A stretch of 56,132 nt of DNA from Nodosilinea sp. WJT8-NPBG4 (GTDB lineage: Bacteria; Cyanobacteriota; Cyanobacteriia; Phormidesmidales; Phormidesmidaceae): positions 1-56,132 of the forward strand of contig JAHHHQ010000072.1 in the NCBI GenBank assembly GCA_019359285.1. Reading direction: 5' to 3'. The translations under genes and the position numbers were made by a program. Below the pieces are notes generated by a model, which saw only the letters and a program-made list of their open reading frames with translations, had not been told where the DNA came from and made no database searches. This document shows, one piece after another, positions 15,315 to 23,978 of this stretch (position 1 is its first letter; every line of letters starts with the position of its first letter).

Positions 15315-15386
15315 ATGACAAGCTTAATCACCTGGATTTTCTTCGCCTGGGCTATTGGCATTATTGTGGTGCAGTTCATTAGTTAG
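15315..15386 (+). CDS. 23-residue single-span membrane peptide
   Basis: ATG at 15315 with a GGAG Shine-Dalgarno 6 bases upstream opens a complete 23-codon frame, MTSLITWIFFAWAIGIIVVQ then FIS, stop TAG. Nearly the whole product is one hydrophobic helix, like the tiny subunits of photosynthetic and NDH complexes, but I do not match it to any known one (it is not PetN, PetL, PsbT, PsaM or Psb30 by sequence). It ends 23 bases before the DUF362 gene, so it could be a leader peptide for that gene or an independent micro-protein. Confidence 0.6.
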   Translation: MTSLITWIFFAWAIGIIVVQFIS

Positions 15387-15409
15387 CGCTCATACCTGAA
15401 TGCAACCCT

Positions 15410-16192
15410 ATGTCAGTCTTAGCCTCAGCGGTTGCAACTCCCAGCGATCGCTTCCACTACACCCCTCCCGCTGCGGCCCAGTCGGCTCAACGCATTCTTG
15501 TTAAGCCCAATCTTGGCTACCCCGTTGGGCCACCTGTTACTGTCAGCATGGCGGTGCTGCAAGAAGTCATTCGAGGACTTCAGGAATATAGCCCCAGCGC
15601 TGAAATTTTTATTGTTGAAGGGGTTTGCTCTAAAGTCTCTTTCGACACCGTAATGGCCAAGCTTGGCGTTCAGCAGCTTTTATCGACAAAGATTCAGCTG
15701 CTCAATGCCGATGAGCTAGAACTGGCCGAATACCCCAACCGCTCTCCCAGCCCGGTGCGGTTCAAAACCATGTGGGCACCTAAACTGCTGCAAGAGGTCG
15801 ATTGCTGCCTTTCGGTCAGCGCCTTTAAGCGCACCCAGCTGAAAGGGTCCCCGTTAATTTCTGCGACCCTAAAAAACCTCTATGGCCTCTTTCCCAGAGA
15901 GAAATACAAGGCCCGTAGCGCCAGTTCACGCGGGCAGCTCCACCGCCCATCGGTGCCCCTGGTCCTGCAAGACGTTTACTACACCCTAGGCCACTTCTTT
16001 GCGGGTGGAGTGGTGGACTGTACCGAAAAATTCGTCAGTCGCGACTGGCAGCCCGATCGCGGCGATCGCGTTCCCATCGGCCAAGTGATCTACGGCGACG
16101 ATCTGTTAGCCATCGATAAAACCGCCTGTCAGGTGGGGCAGGAAAATATCCCCGACTACATCACTGCCCTAGAAAATCTGCGCCGGGGTTAG
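15410..16192 (+). CDS. DUF362-domain protein
   Basis: 260 residues. The family core is visible: ILVKPNLGYPVGPPVTVSMA near 28-47, the IFIVEGVCSK strand, and the KRTQLKGSPLISATLKNLYG (20 residues) segment typical of DUF362. The ferredoxin-like iron-sulfur cysteine cluster that some DUF362 proteins carry is missing; only isolated cysteines are present. The function of the domain is not established. Preceded by a 23-codon membrane-peptide frame on the same strand. Confidence 0.88.
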   Translation: MSVLASAVATPSDRFHYTPPAAAQSAQRILVKPNLGYPVGPPVTVSMAVLQEVIRGLQEYSPSAEIFIVEGVCSKVSFDTVMAKLGVQQLLSTKIQLLNADELELAEYPNRSPSPVRFKTMWAPKLLQEVDCCLSVSAFKRTQLKGSPLISATLKNLYGLFPREKYKARSASSRGQLHRPSVPLVLQDVYYTLGHFFAGGVVDCTEKFVSRDWQPDRGDRVPIGQVIYGDDLLAIDKTACQVGQENIPDYITALENLRRG

Positions 16193-16222
16193 CAATTTGC
16201 CGAGCTAAAGGGGGCAGGGTTT

Positions 16223-16276
16223 AAGGTTCAAGGTTTCAGGTTCATGGCCTGGCTTAAACCTGAAACTTTGAACCTT
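16223..16276. repeat. Long inverted repeat between converging genes
   Basis: Two 20-base arms (AAGGTTCAAGGTTTCAGGTT and its reverse complement with one G:U-type mismatch) enclose a 14-base loop. It lies between the DUF362 gene and the convergent cysteine-repeat gene. It lacks a T-run, so it is probably an intergenic palindrome or an RNA-stabilising hairpin. A classical terminator is less likely. Confidence 0.7.
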
Positions 16277-16288
16277 TAGACCGCTATA

Positions 16289-16813
16289 CTAGCGAGAAAA
16301 AATGAAGGTGGGAGCGACATCCTCCGGGCGGTAGCCGGCAGCAATGCACTGGCTCATGGAGTCGGCTACGGCTAGGCTAGCTGCGGTAGCCACGCCCACG
16401 ACGCAGTCAGAAAACCGTACGGGTAGCACGCTGCGGCGGCAGTTGTTCAGCACAGCGGTAGAGTTGGCGACCTCTAGACCCTGGTGAATGTCACTGACGC
16501 AGGTGGCAAGCTCTTTGGGGCGGCGATCGCTCTGACAAGCCACTAGAGCTTGCTCAGCATCTACTTCGGCGACACCAATGACATCAACGGTGCAGCTGGC
16601 CAGATCGACCGGGTACAGGGCCTGGCCGCAGGCACCGGCTGCCGAGGGTCCGGCAATGCCAGCCCCAATTAGGCGACTGGCGCAGGATTCAAAATCGTTG
16701 GCGATCGCTTGCGGGGCGGAGAGTATCACCATGGAAGTCGTCAGCCCTATGATCACGGCAAACGGTATTGCAAGGCACTGGCGATGGGTAATGGAAGCTA
16801 GAAAATGAACCAT
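16289..16813 (-). CDS. Secreted protein of four two-cysteine repeats
   Basis: 174 residues with a signal peptide (hydrophobic 14-33, likely cleavage after AIA at 38). The mature part has exactly eight cysteines: 44, 62, 74, 93, 105, 125, 137 and 156. Spacings alternate between 12 and 18-20 residues, giving four units of ~31. Within each unit the second cysteine is followed 6-7 residues later by a proline, then a hydrophobic residue and (in three of four) the next cysteine: CGQALYPVDLASC, CQSDRRPKELATC, CRRSVLPVRFSDC. Each unit could hold a disulfide. I recognise no named family; the protein is probably periplasmic or extracellular. Confidence 0.8.
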   Translation of the reverse strand: MVHFLASITHRQCLAIPFAVIIGLTTSMVILSAPQAIANDFESCASRLIGAGIAGPSAAGACGQALYPVDLASCTVDVIGVAEVDAEQALVACQSDRRPKELATCVSDIHQGLEVANSTAVLNNCRRSVLPVRFSDCVVGVATAASLAVADSMSQCIAAGYRPEDVAPTFIFSR

Positions 16814-17029
16814 AACAGAACGTTAAAGGTTATATCGCTTGGTTAACGGGCGCAATTAGCGGTTACAGTCTGTTGATCAATTAATTACAGAGGATTAGTC
16901 CTCTAGATTAGCCTGGGCAGTACTGGCTTTAACCAATGCTTGCCCTCCTCAATGTTTCTGGCCGTTGAATCTTCTACAGTGAAGAGTAGCAGGAAAAACT
17001 CAATTTCGTGACGCAGAGGTTAAGGCAGT

Positions 17030-18937
17030 ATGCACCTGAGTGACGTAACTCACCCCAATCAACTCCACGGTCTATCCATTCGCCAGCTCGAAGACGTGGC
17101 CCGCCAGATTCGCGAAAAGCACCTGGAAACCGTGGCGGCTAGCGGGGGGCACTTGGGCCCAGGGCTAGGGGTAGTGGAGCTGACCCTGGCCCTGTATCAA
17201 ACCCTCGACCTCGATCGCGACAAAGTCACCTGGGATGTGGGCCACCAGGCCTATCCCCACAAGCTGATCACCGGCCGCTACCACGACTTTCACACTCTGC
17301 GCCAAAAAGGCGGTGTGGCGGGCTACCTCAAGCGCAGCGAGAGCAAGTTTGACCACTTTGGTGCGGGGCACGCCTCCACCAGTATTTCGGCAGCTTTGGG
17401 CATGGCTCTGGCCCGCGATCTGTCCGGCGACAACTACAAGGTGGCCGCCATCATTGGCGACGGTGCGCTCACTGGCGGTATGGCCTTAGAGGCCATTAAC
17501 CACGCAGGCCACCTGCCCCACACCAATCTGCTGGTGGTGCTCAACGACAACGAAATGTCGATCTCGCCTAACGTTGGGGCGATTCCGCGCTACCTCAACA
17601 AAATGCGCCTCAGCCCGCCGGTGCAGTTCCTCACCGACAATCTGGAAGAGCAGTTTAAGCACCTGCCCTTTGTCGGCGAGTCGCTCTCCCCAGAACTCGA
17701 TCGAGTCAAGGAAGGCATGAAGCGCCTGGCGGTGCCCAAAGTAGGGGCCGTGTTTGAGGAGCTGGGCTTCACCTACATGGGACCGGTGGATGGCCACAAC
17801 CTGCAAGAGCTGATCGTCACCTTCAAAGAGGCCCACAAGCACACTGGCCCCGTGCTGGTGCATGTGGCAACTACCAAGGGCAAGGGCTATGCGATCGCCG
17901 AAAAAGACCAAGTCGGCTACCATGCCCAGTCGCCTTTTAACCTCTCCACCGGCAAAGGCATTCCCTCAACAAAACCCAAGCCCCCCAGCTACTCGAAGGT
18001 GTTTGCCGAAACCCTGATCAAGCTCGCTGAAGACAACCCCAAAATTGTCGGCATCACCGCCGCCATGGCTACGGGCACCGGGCTAGACAAACTCCAGCAG
18101 GCGCTGCCTAAGCAGTACATCGACGTGGGCATTGCCGAACAGCACGCCATCACCCTGGCCGCTGGTTTGGCCTGCGAAGGCATGCGTCCCGTCGCGGCCA
18201 TCTACTCCACCTTCTTGCAGCGGGGCTTCGACCAGATTGTCCACGACGTGTGCATTCAAAAGCTGCCGGTGTTTTTCTGCCTCGACCGGGCGGGCATTGT
18301 TGGGGCTGATGGGCCAACCCACCAAGGGCTCTATGACATCGCCTACCTGCGCTGCATTCCCAACATTGTGCTGATGGCCCCTAAGGATGAGGCCGAGATG
18401 CAGCGGATGATGGTGACCGGGATTGACTATAAGGCGGGTGCGATCGCCATGCGCTATCCCCGAGGCAGTGGCTACGGTGCTCCCCTCATGGAAGAGGGTT
18501 GGGAACCTCTGCCCATTGGTGAAGCGGAAGTGCTGCGCCAGGGCGACGACGTGCTGCTGCTGGGCTACGGCTCAATGGTGTACCCCGCCATGCAAACCGC
18601 CGAAATCCTCAGTGAGCACGGCATTGAGGCCACTGTGGTCAACGCCCGCTTTGCCAAACCCCTCGACGAGGAGCTGATTTTGCCCCTAGCTCGAGAAATT
18701 GGCAAGGTCGTCACCCTCGAAGAGGGCTGCCTGATGGGCGGCTTTGGCTCCGCGGTGGCCGAGTCGATTTTGGATGCGCAGGTACCTGCCTCGGTGCTGC
18801 GCATCGGCGTGCCCGATGTGCTGGTTGACCACGCTTCCCCCGACCAGTCGAAGGCGGCGCTGGGGTTGACCCCACCCCAGATGGCCGAGCGCATTCTCGC
18901 CACCTACCAGGTCGAAAAACCTGTTTTGGTTCGGTAA
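17030..18937 (+). CDS. dxs: 1-deoxy-D-xylulose-5-phosphate synthase
   Basis: 635 residues, full length. DXS condenses pyruvate and glyceraldehyde 3-phosphate with thiamine diphosphate, the first committed step of the MEP pathway to isoprenoids (carotenoids, phytol, quinones). Visible motifs: SGGHLGPGLGVVELT (38-52), GDGALTGGMALEAINHAG (143-160) with LNDNEMSISP after it for ThDP/Mg, and VGIAEQHAITLAAGLA holding the catalytic Glu. The C-terminal transketolase domain is complete. AAGG lies ~6 bases before the ATG. A hairpin terminator follows at 18947. Confidence 0.98.
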   Translation: MHLSDVTHPNQLHGLSIRQLEDVARQIREKHLETVAASGGHLGPGLGVVELTLALYQTLDLDRDKVTWDVGHQAYPHKLITGRYHDFHTLRQKGGVAGYLKRSESKFDHFGAGHASTSISAALGMALARDLSGDNYKVAAIIGDGALTGGMALEAINHAGHLPHTNLLVVLNDNEMSISPNVGAIPRYLNKMRLSPPVQFLTDNLEEQFKHLPFVGESLSPELDRVKEGMKRLAVPKVGAVFEELGFTYMGPVDGHNLQELIVTFKEAHKHTGPVLVHVATTKGKGYAIAEKDQVGYHAQSPFNLSTGKGIPSTKPKPPSYSKVFAETLIKLAEDNPKIVGITAAMATGTGLDKLQQALPKQYIDVGIAEQHAITLAAGLACEGMRPVAAIYSTFLQRGFDQIVHDVCIQKLPVFFCLDRAGIVGADGPTHQGLYDIAYLRCIPNIVLMAPKDEAEMQRMMVTGIDYKAGAIAMRYPRGSGYGAPLMEEGWEPLPIGEAEVLRQGDDVLLLGYGSMVYPAMQTAEILSEHGIEATVVNARFAKPLDEELILPLAREIGKVVTLEEGCLMGGFGSAVAESILDAQVPASVLRIGVPDVLVDHASPDQSKAALGLTPPQMAERILATYQVEKPVLVR

Positions 18938-18946
18938 ACTGCCCAA

Positions 18947-18989
18947 CATCGTCCCCCAATAAGTTACTCACTGGGGGACGATGCTTTTT
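18947..18989 (+). terminator. Rho-independent terminator of dxs
   Basis: Stem CATCGTCCCCCA/TGGGGGACGATG, then CTTTTTG. It lies 10 bases after the dxs stop. The opposite strand has no long T-run, so it mainly serves dxs. Confidence 0.85.
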
Positions 18990-19006
18990 GCTGATTTCTT
19001 ATTCAA

Positions 19007-19417
19007 TTATTCAATTGCTAGGGAAACTTGGGCTCCGCCCACGGCTCGCATTGGCCCCAGCACTTCAACAATTTGCTGATAGCTCAACTGGTAATCAGCT
19101 TTCAAGACAATAACGCCCTTTGGATCTTCAACGAGATACTGCTGAATTTGCTGGGCCATCGTGGCTGGATCAACCGGCTGCCCTGCTAAGTAAAGCTGCT
19201 CTTGTTGGTCTAGCTCAACGATGAGCGGGTCTGGCTGGCCAACCGCACTACCGCCCGACTCAGTCGAGGGTAGCTGAACATCGACCGCCTGCTGATTAAA
19301 CTCAGCCGTCATCGAAATAATGATGAAAAATACCAGGATCGTCATTAAGACGTCCATCATGGGCACGAGATTGATCTCGGGCAAATCGCGCTTGTCAGAT
19401 TGAGCCTTAAATCGCAT
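19007..19417 (-). CDS. exbD: ExbD/TolR-family biopolymer transport protein
   Basis: 136 residues: a short cytoplasmic N-terminus, one membrane helix at ~22-38 with the proton-path aspartate Asp22 in LVPMMDVLM, and a periplasmic domain (VILKADYQLSYQQIVEVL). ExbD works with ExbB to use the proton gradient to drive TonB-dependent outer-membrane transport. The partner ExbB and TonB are not next to it here, so the system is split or this gene is an additional copy. It faces the dxs terminator. Confidence 0.9.
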   Translation of the reverse strand: MRFKAQSDKRDLPEINLVPMMDVLMTILVFFIIISMTAEFNQQAVDVQLPSTESGGSAVGQPDPLIVELDQQEQLYLAGQPVDPATMAQQIQQYLVEDPKGVIVLKADYQLSYQQIVEVLGPMRAVGGAQVSLAIE

Positions 19418-19584
19418 GGAATGTCCTTCAGGCGTTACTGGAAGAATAGATGAGTCAAGCGAACTCCAATCCTGACCGCTTAATCATAGCAATCCTTTAG
19501 CTGACTCAAGGCCTCCTCTAACCCTGTTCAGCTCTGGCGATCGAACTGCTCTACAAGGCTCTCTTTCTTCGATAGTGCTATGCG

Positions 19585-20049
19585 CTAGGTCTCAACCGGA
19601 TCGCAGCGAATTTCTACCATAAAGCCGTCGGGGTCGTAAAAGTAGACGCCGCGCCCGGTAGGTCGGGTGACGGGACCATGGGCGATCGCAACTCCATTCA
19701 CCTCCAGTACTGCCAACGCCTGAGCGAACTGCGCGGGGTCAATGTCGAAAGCCAGATGGTAAGCACGGGTAAAGGATTTTTCGGGATTGGGATCGGGTGG
19801 TTCCAGATCGGGAGCACCAAACAAATCGAGAATCAAGCCGTCAGGGGTGATAAAGTTAGCGACCTTGCCCGTGGCCACCAGTTCTTTAAGCGTGTCGTCT
19901 ACCTCATCCCCGGTTAACTCCTTGAGACCCAGCAGTCCGCCGTAGAAGCGCCGCGAGGCATCCATATTCTTTACATTCAACGCCAGGTGGTGAATGCGGC
20001 GCAGTTGACCGGGCAGTAGGGCGGTTAACGTTGCAGGGCTGGTGCTCAT
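19585..20049 (-). CDS. VOC-superfamily (glyoxalase/dioxygenase fold) protein
   Basis: 154 residues, a single vicinal-oxygen-chelate domain of two beta-alpha-beta-beta-beta modules. Candidate metal ligands are His20-21 in IHHLALNVKN, His in YHLAFDID, and Glu in FMVEIRCDP near the C-terminus. VOC enzymes include glyoxalase I, extradiol dioxygenases and resistance proteins; the substrate here is unknown. It diverges from the pseudouridine synthase gene with only 27 bases between starts. Confidence 0.88.
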   Translation of the reverse strand: MSTSPATLTALLPGQLRRIHHLALNVKNMDASRRFYGGLLGLKELTGDEVDDTLKELVATGKVANFITPDGLILDLFGAPDLEPPDPNPEKSFTRAYHLAFDIDPAQFAQALAVLEVNGVAIAHGPVTRPTGRGVYFYDPDGFMVEIRCDPVET

Positions 20050-20076
20050 AGAACGCGTCCGAGAAAAGAGCGAATT

Positions 20077-21054
20077 ATGATGGATTATAGAACTCCTACC
20101 GCGCTCAGTCTCTCAGCCATCACCGACCAAACCCTCGAACTCACCGTCACTGTCCCCGACCCCGAACGGCTCGATCGCTGGCTGACTGCCAATGTGGACG
20201 AACTTTCCCGCAACCGCATTCAAAAACTGATCGATGGGGAACATGTGCAGCTCAACGGGCAGCTCTGCACTAACAAGAAAGAGGCGGTGCAGGTGGGCGA
20301 TCGCATTCGTCTCACCATCCCTGAACCTCGCCCGCTGGAGCTTACTGCCGAGGCCATTCCCCTCGACCTTCTCTACGAAGACGAGCATTTAATTATTCTC
20401 AACAAGCCCGCTGGGCTGGTGGTGCATCCCGCCCCTGGCAACCTGAGCGGCACTTTGGTTAACGCCGTACTGGCCCACTGTGGCGATCAGCTGTTAGGTA
20501 TTGGCGGCGTGCAGCGCCCCGGCATTGTGCACCGGCTCGACAAAAACACCACTGGGGCGATCGTCGTGGCCAAAACCGACCTGGCCCACAGCGACCTGCA
20601 AGCCCAGATGAAGGCCAAAACTGCCCGCCGCGAATACCTGGGGCTGGTCTATGGAGCACCCAAAACTAACTTCGGCACCATTGACGCACCCCTGGGTCGC
20701 CACCCCGTTGATCGCAAAAAGCATGCCGTCGTTCCCCTAGAGAAAGGCCGTACCGCCGTTACCCACTGGCAAGTGGAAGAACGCTTGGGCAACTTCTCGC
20801 TGCTGCGCTTTCGTCTAGAAACTGGGCGCACCCACCAGATTCGCGTCCACAGTACCCACATGGGCCATCCGATTGTTGGCGATCCCACCTATGGCACAGG
20901 GCGTGATGTGGGAGTGAACTTGCCCGGTCAGGCGCTCCATGCCGAGCGACTAGAGCTACGCCATCCGGCGACGGGGGAGTCAGTAGTGGCGATCGCCCCC
21001 CTGCCTGAGCACTTTCTCACGTTATTGACTGTGCTTAGGAGCCGGTCAGTCTAG
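20077..21054 (+). CDS. RluA-family (RluD-like) pseudouridine synthase
   Basis: 325 residues. An S4 RNA-binding domain (~33-85, RLDRWL...RNRIQKLIDGEHVQLNG) precedes the catalytic domain with the family signature HRLDKNTTG at 152-160; Asp155 is the catalytic residue. It converts uridine to pseudouridine, most likely in 23S rRNA as RluD does, but the exact site is not fixed by sequence. Downstream GRTHQIRVH also fits. Its start is 27 bases from the divergent VOC gene, so their promoters overlap. Confidence 0.95.
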   Translation: MMDYRTPTALSLSAITDQTLELTVTVPDPERLDRWLTANVDELSRNRIQKLIDGEHVQLNGQLCTNKKEAVQVGDRIRLTIPEPRPLELTAEAIPLDLLYEDEHLIILNKPAGLVVHPAPGNLSGTLVNAVLAHCGDQLLGIGGVQRPGIVHRLDKNTTGAIVVAKTDLAHSDLQAQMKAKTARREYLGLVYGAPKTNFGTIDAPLGRHPVDRKKHAVVPLEKGRTAVTHWQVEERLGNFSLLRFRLETGRTHQIRVHSTHMGHPIVGDPTYGTGRDVGVNLPGQALHAERLELRHPATGESVVAIAPLPEHFLTLLTVLRSRSV

Positions 21055-21297
21055 CCAGTCGATGGGCTAGAGCGGTGGGGTTCAGTGAGTCGGCGTTAGC
21101 AGCAATTACAGATACGGAACATTTCATCGGCAACGATGTTGCATCGGTCACAATGGAGTTAAGTGTTGGTCAAGGGAGCCCAGCAAGCGGCTCACAATGG
21201 GCTTGACTAGACCATAATCGAGTCGGTCTAGGGCATCCGAACTGCGATCGCAGTCGTACTGCTACCAGGTTCTGACATTCATCCTTTCCCAGTTGTC

Positions 21298-22239
21298 ATG
21301 GCTATGCGTTCTTTCCTGTCTCAGCCCCCACGCCCCTCGGGCCATACTCCAGAACAAAATAGCCTGGGCCGCTTGGACCGCTTGCTCACCTTTGCGATCG
21401 GGCTCTTAGCTACCACCTGGTTGGGAATGGCTACAGCCAGCTCCCCCTGGGCCGCTCCAGAACCGCCCGCTATTCCCCAAGACCTCAGGGACAAACAAGA
21501 CGCTGCGACTCCCAGTCTGCCGCCCTTACCAACGCCTCTTCCCGACCCCATCATCCCAGATGCAACGGGCATCATTGGTCTTACCCCGGCCTCCAACGAT
21601 GACGTCGGGGTGGGGCATCTGCGTCCCGTTAACTTGTCAACCGATGCTACGGATGCCCTCTCGGGTGCTGGCTGGCTTCGAGATGTAGCCCTACCCATTT
21701 ATCCCAGTCCAGACAGTGCCCACTGGGGATGGTTGATCAACGGCTGGCTCGTGCCTAATGACGCAGAGCCCCTGGCCATTGGCCGTGATGCTGCTTTCTC
21801 CATGGTGCAAACTGAGCAGCAGATTTACACCTTTCCGGTTTTAGAGATTCGCCCCGATGGCTGGTTTCGCTTTCAATACACTGCTGCCGGAGCCGCCTGG
21901 GCTCACACTTCTCACCTAGAGCTAGGTACCGTACCTCTCACCGTTGAAACTTGGGAGTCATCTATGCAAGATGCCTCACGCATTGAGTTTCGGCGACCTG
22001 GCCTAGCCCAACCCATGCGCTTAACCCCCAGCGGTACTGCTCCGCTCCAGGCCCTAGTGGGTTCTAACAGCATTATTCAACCTCTCGAGCTCGAAGGCGA
22101 CTGGCTTCGGGTGCGGGTGACTCAACCTGCCCAGGGGTGCACCCCACTGCCTGGCTCTAGCGTCTCAGAGGGCTGGGTTCGCTGGCGCAGCGACGCCAAG
22201 ATTCCCTTGATTTGGTTTTCGTCAACCGACTGCCAATAG
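21298..22239 (+). CDS. Secreted or anchored protein of unknown function
   Basis: 313 residues. A basic N-terminus is followed by a hydrophobic segment (~30-48, TFAIGLLATTWLGMATAS), then a Pro-rich linker to ~90 and a folded C-terminal part rich in aromatic and beta-type sequence (WLRDVALPIYPSPDSAHWGW, WFRFQYTAAGAAWAHTSHLE). The repeated short beta motifs resemble SH3-like modules, but this is only a resemblance. The final cysteines (QGCTPLP, STDCQ) could pair. Probably periplasmic or inner-membrane anchored. It converges with the zinc-ribbon gene at 22274. Confidence 0.7.
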   Translation: MAMRSFLSQPPRPSGHTPEQNSLGRLDRLLTFAIGLLATTWLGMATASSPWAAPEPPAIPQDLRDKQDAATPSLPPLPTPLPDPIIPDATGIIGLTPASNDDVGVGHLRPVNLSTDATDALSGAGWLRDVALPIYPSPDSAHWGWLINGWLVPNDAEPLAIGRDAAFSMVQTEQQIYTFPVLEIRPDGWFRFQYTAAGAAWAHTSHLELGTVPLTVETWESSMQDASRIEFRRPGLAQPMRLTPSGTAPLQALVGSNSIIQPLELEGDWLRVRVTQPAQGCTPLPGSSVSEGWVRWRSDAKIPLIWFSSTDCQ

Positions 22240-22273
22240 GGATGAGAATTGTCCTGGTGGCTAGCTGCGTCGG

Positions 22274-22786
22274 CTAGCCTGGCAAGCGTTCTAGCAATCT
22301 TTGCAAACGAATTTTGGCCATCACATAGAGTGGAAACTGGTAATGTTCGGCGATCAGCCAGCCCACCATGGCACTGTGGGCGGCTAATGTACCGATCGCC
22401 CAAACCAGAGACCAGTTCACTCCTGTAGCCTCTAGGGGCGGAAACACGTAGCCCCCCAGGGCGACTAGACCTGCTGGGAGAATGACTAGGGCCAACCCCA
22501 CTAGCCAGAGAATTAGAGTAAGGTCTCCCCGACTTTGGTAAAGCGGTTGCCAGCGCCAACCCTGCCAGCGCCAGCCCATGGGCTGCACGCTGTCTACAAC
22601 ATGCACAGTTTGCTGGTCGAGGTCGACTTCAAAAATGTGGCGGCAAAAGCTACAGGCGTAGGCATCCATCAACGCCATCGGTTGAATTTGCCCATGGCGA
22701 CATACCGGGCACTCGTAGGCGTCCCCTTCAAGCCCCAGCGATCGCGGTGCCCCTTTTTGACTAAAAGATGTCTGACTACCGCCCAT
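22274..22786 (-). CDS. Zinc-ribbon membrane protein of unknown function
   Basis: 170 residues. The N-terminal domain has two CxxC knuckles, Cys26/Cys29 (ECPVCRHG) and Cys45/Cys48 (ACSFCRHIFEVD), a typical zinc ribbon. Two membrane helices follow at ~88-112 and ~120-142, and a short basic C-terminus ends the protein. Such architecture is common in cyanobacterial proteins of unknown role. The ribbon probably faces the cytoplasm. Confidence 0.8.
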   Translation of the reverse strand: MGGSQTSFSQKGAPRSLGLEGDAYECPVCRHGQIQPMALMDAYACSFCRHIFEVDLDQQTVHVVDSVQPMGWRWQGWRWQPLYQSRGDLTLILWLVGLALVILPAGLVALGGYVFPPLEATGVNWSLVWAIGTLAAHSAMVGWLIAEHYQFPLYVMAKIRLQRLLERLPG

Positions 22787-22979
22787 GGGTTAACTCTCCC
22801 AAGCCGACTGAATAACCGCTAGGGTAGCAAGCGCCATTAACCAAATTGGGCTAGCGCTATCGGTTCCTAGCCACCTGGCTAACCCCTCTGGTATATCAAT
22901 TCTGAGTCGGGTGGGTCGCCAAACTTAAGCAAAACTTCGCTTTGCCAGCATCACAGCCATGGTCGGGAGTGCCAAACCG

Positions 22980-23846
22980 CTAGAGGGCACTCACCATGGG
23001 GGCCCCGACAGTACGCGTGTAATCTTTACCGTCGTAGGTCAGCACTACCATGGGCTCTTGCCCAGACATATCCACCGACTTAAGTCTGATGCGGCCGCCA
23101 GCCAGCATGTCGCCCTGGGCAACGCGACGGCTGACGGTGCTACCGGGCTCGGTGATAATCACGCTGATGCCGCTGCCTACCTGAACTACGCCGCTGACCA
23201 CCACTTGGTCAACCAGGTTTTGAAAAGCTGGGCTGCCAGTGGGTGCAACAGCGAGGTCTGTGGGGATAGGCGGTACGCTACCGGGTAGAAAGGGGGCCGG
23301 CAGGTTAGGCAGGGCCACAGACTGGGTTACTTGAGGCAGAGGGGGCAGACTCTGGGTTGCCGACGCGGGCACCGTCGGCAGCGCCTGACCTCTGGCCGCC
23401 GCAGGTGCTGGCGTCAACACGGCGGCTGCCGGCTTGGAACGCGATACTCTAGGACCTGGCAACACCACTGAGGCAAACGGATCAGAACGACCAGCCGCGA
23501 TCGCCTCTACTCGAGCCTGGGGAGAGGTGGAGCGCAGCAGGCTCGGGTCGGCCAGCCGTAGCGGTGCCGATGCCGCATAGAAAGGCTTTGATTCAAAGGG
23601 AGTAGCCGCTTCCCCAGTAGCAGGAGTCAGAGCGCCATCGGCGGCTGGGTCAGAAACGACCGCATCGTCAACCGGCGCGACCTCGGCGACCTCGTTGTTG
23701 CGGGAGTCGGCTGTGGTGAGTCTGATGGTGGCCCCGGCTGCGATCGCCAGCAGCAACCCCCCCGTGATCGCAGAGTACATCTTTCGGTTGGCTAGGCTTT
23801 TTGGCTTGGGCTCTCTAGCTTGCCTTGGCTTGGCAGAGTAGGTCAT
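22980..23846 (-). CDS. Single-span protein with C-terminal PilP/GspC-like domain
   Basis: 288 residues from the ATG at 23846, chosen because GGGGAG lies 8 bases upstream (an in-frame start 11 codons earlier has no such site). One membrane helix at ~23-40 is followed by a long Ala/Pro-rich linker containing AIAAGRSDPFASVV, then a C-terminal beta domain (~205-288: VVVSGVVQVGSGISVIIT, RRVAQGDMLAGGRIRLKSVD). This order (helix, RxDPF-type linker, small beta domain) resembles PilP/GspC proteins that tie the inner membrane to secretins. That similarity is structural inference; no pilus genes adjoin. The next gene (23979) is on the same strand. Confidence 0.7.
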   Translation of the reverse strand: MTYSAKPRQAREPKPKSLANRKMYSAITGGLLLAIAAGATIRLTTADSRNNEVAEVAPVDDAVVSDPAADGALTPATGEAATPFESKPFYAASAPLRLADPSLLRSTSPQARVEAIAAGRSDPFASVVLPGPRVSRSKPAAAVLTPAPAAARGQALPTVPASATQSLPPLPQVTQSVALPNLPAPFLPGSVPPIPTDLAVAPTGSPAFQNLVDQVVVSGVVQVGSGISVIITEPGSTVSRRVAQGDMLAGGRIRLKSVDMSGQEPMVVLTYDGKDYTRTVGAPMVSAL

Positions 23847-23978
23847 CACAGCATCTCCCCACAAAATCCCCCTAACCATAGCGAATTCTTCAGAAAGTGG
23901 CGCATTTCGCTAGGACTAAAGAGGCGATTCGCGGAGCGCTCCCTATAGGTATCGCAGGTGAACAGCACCATTTAATAG

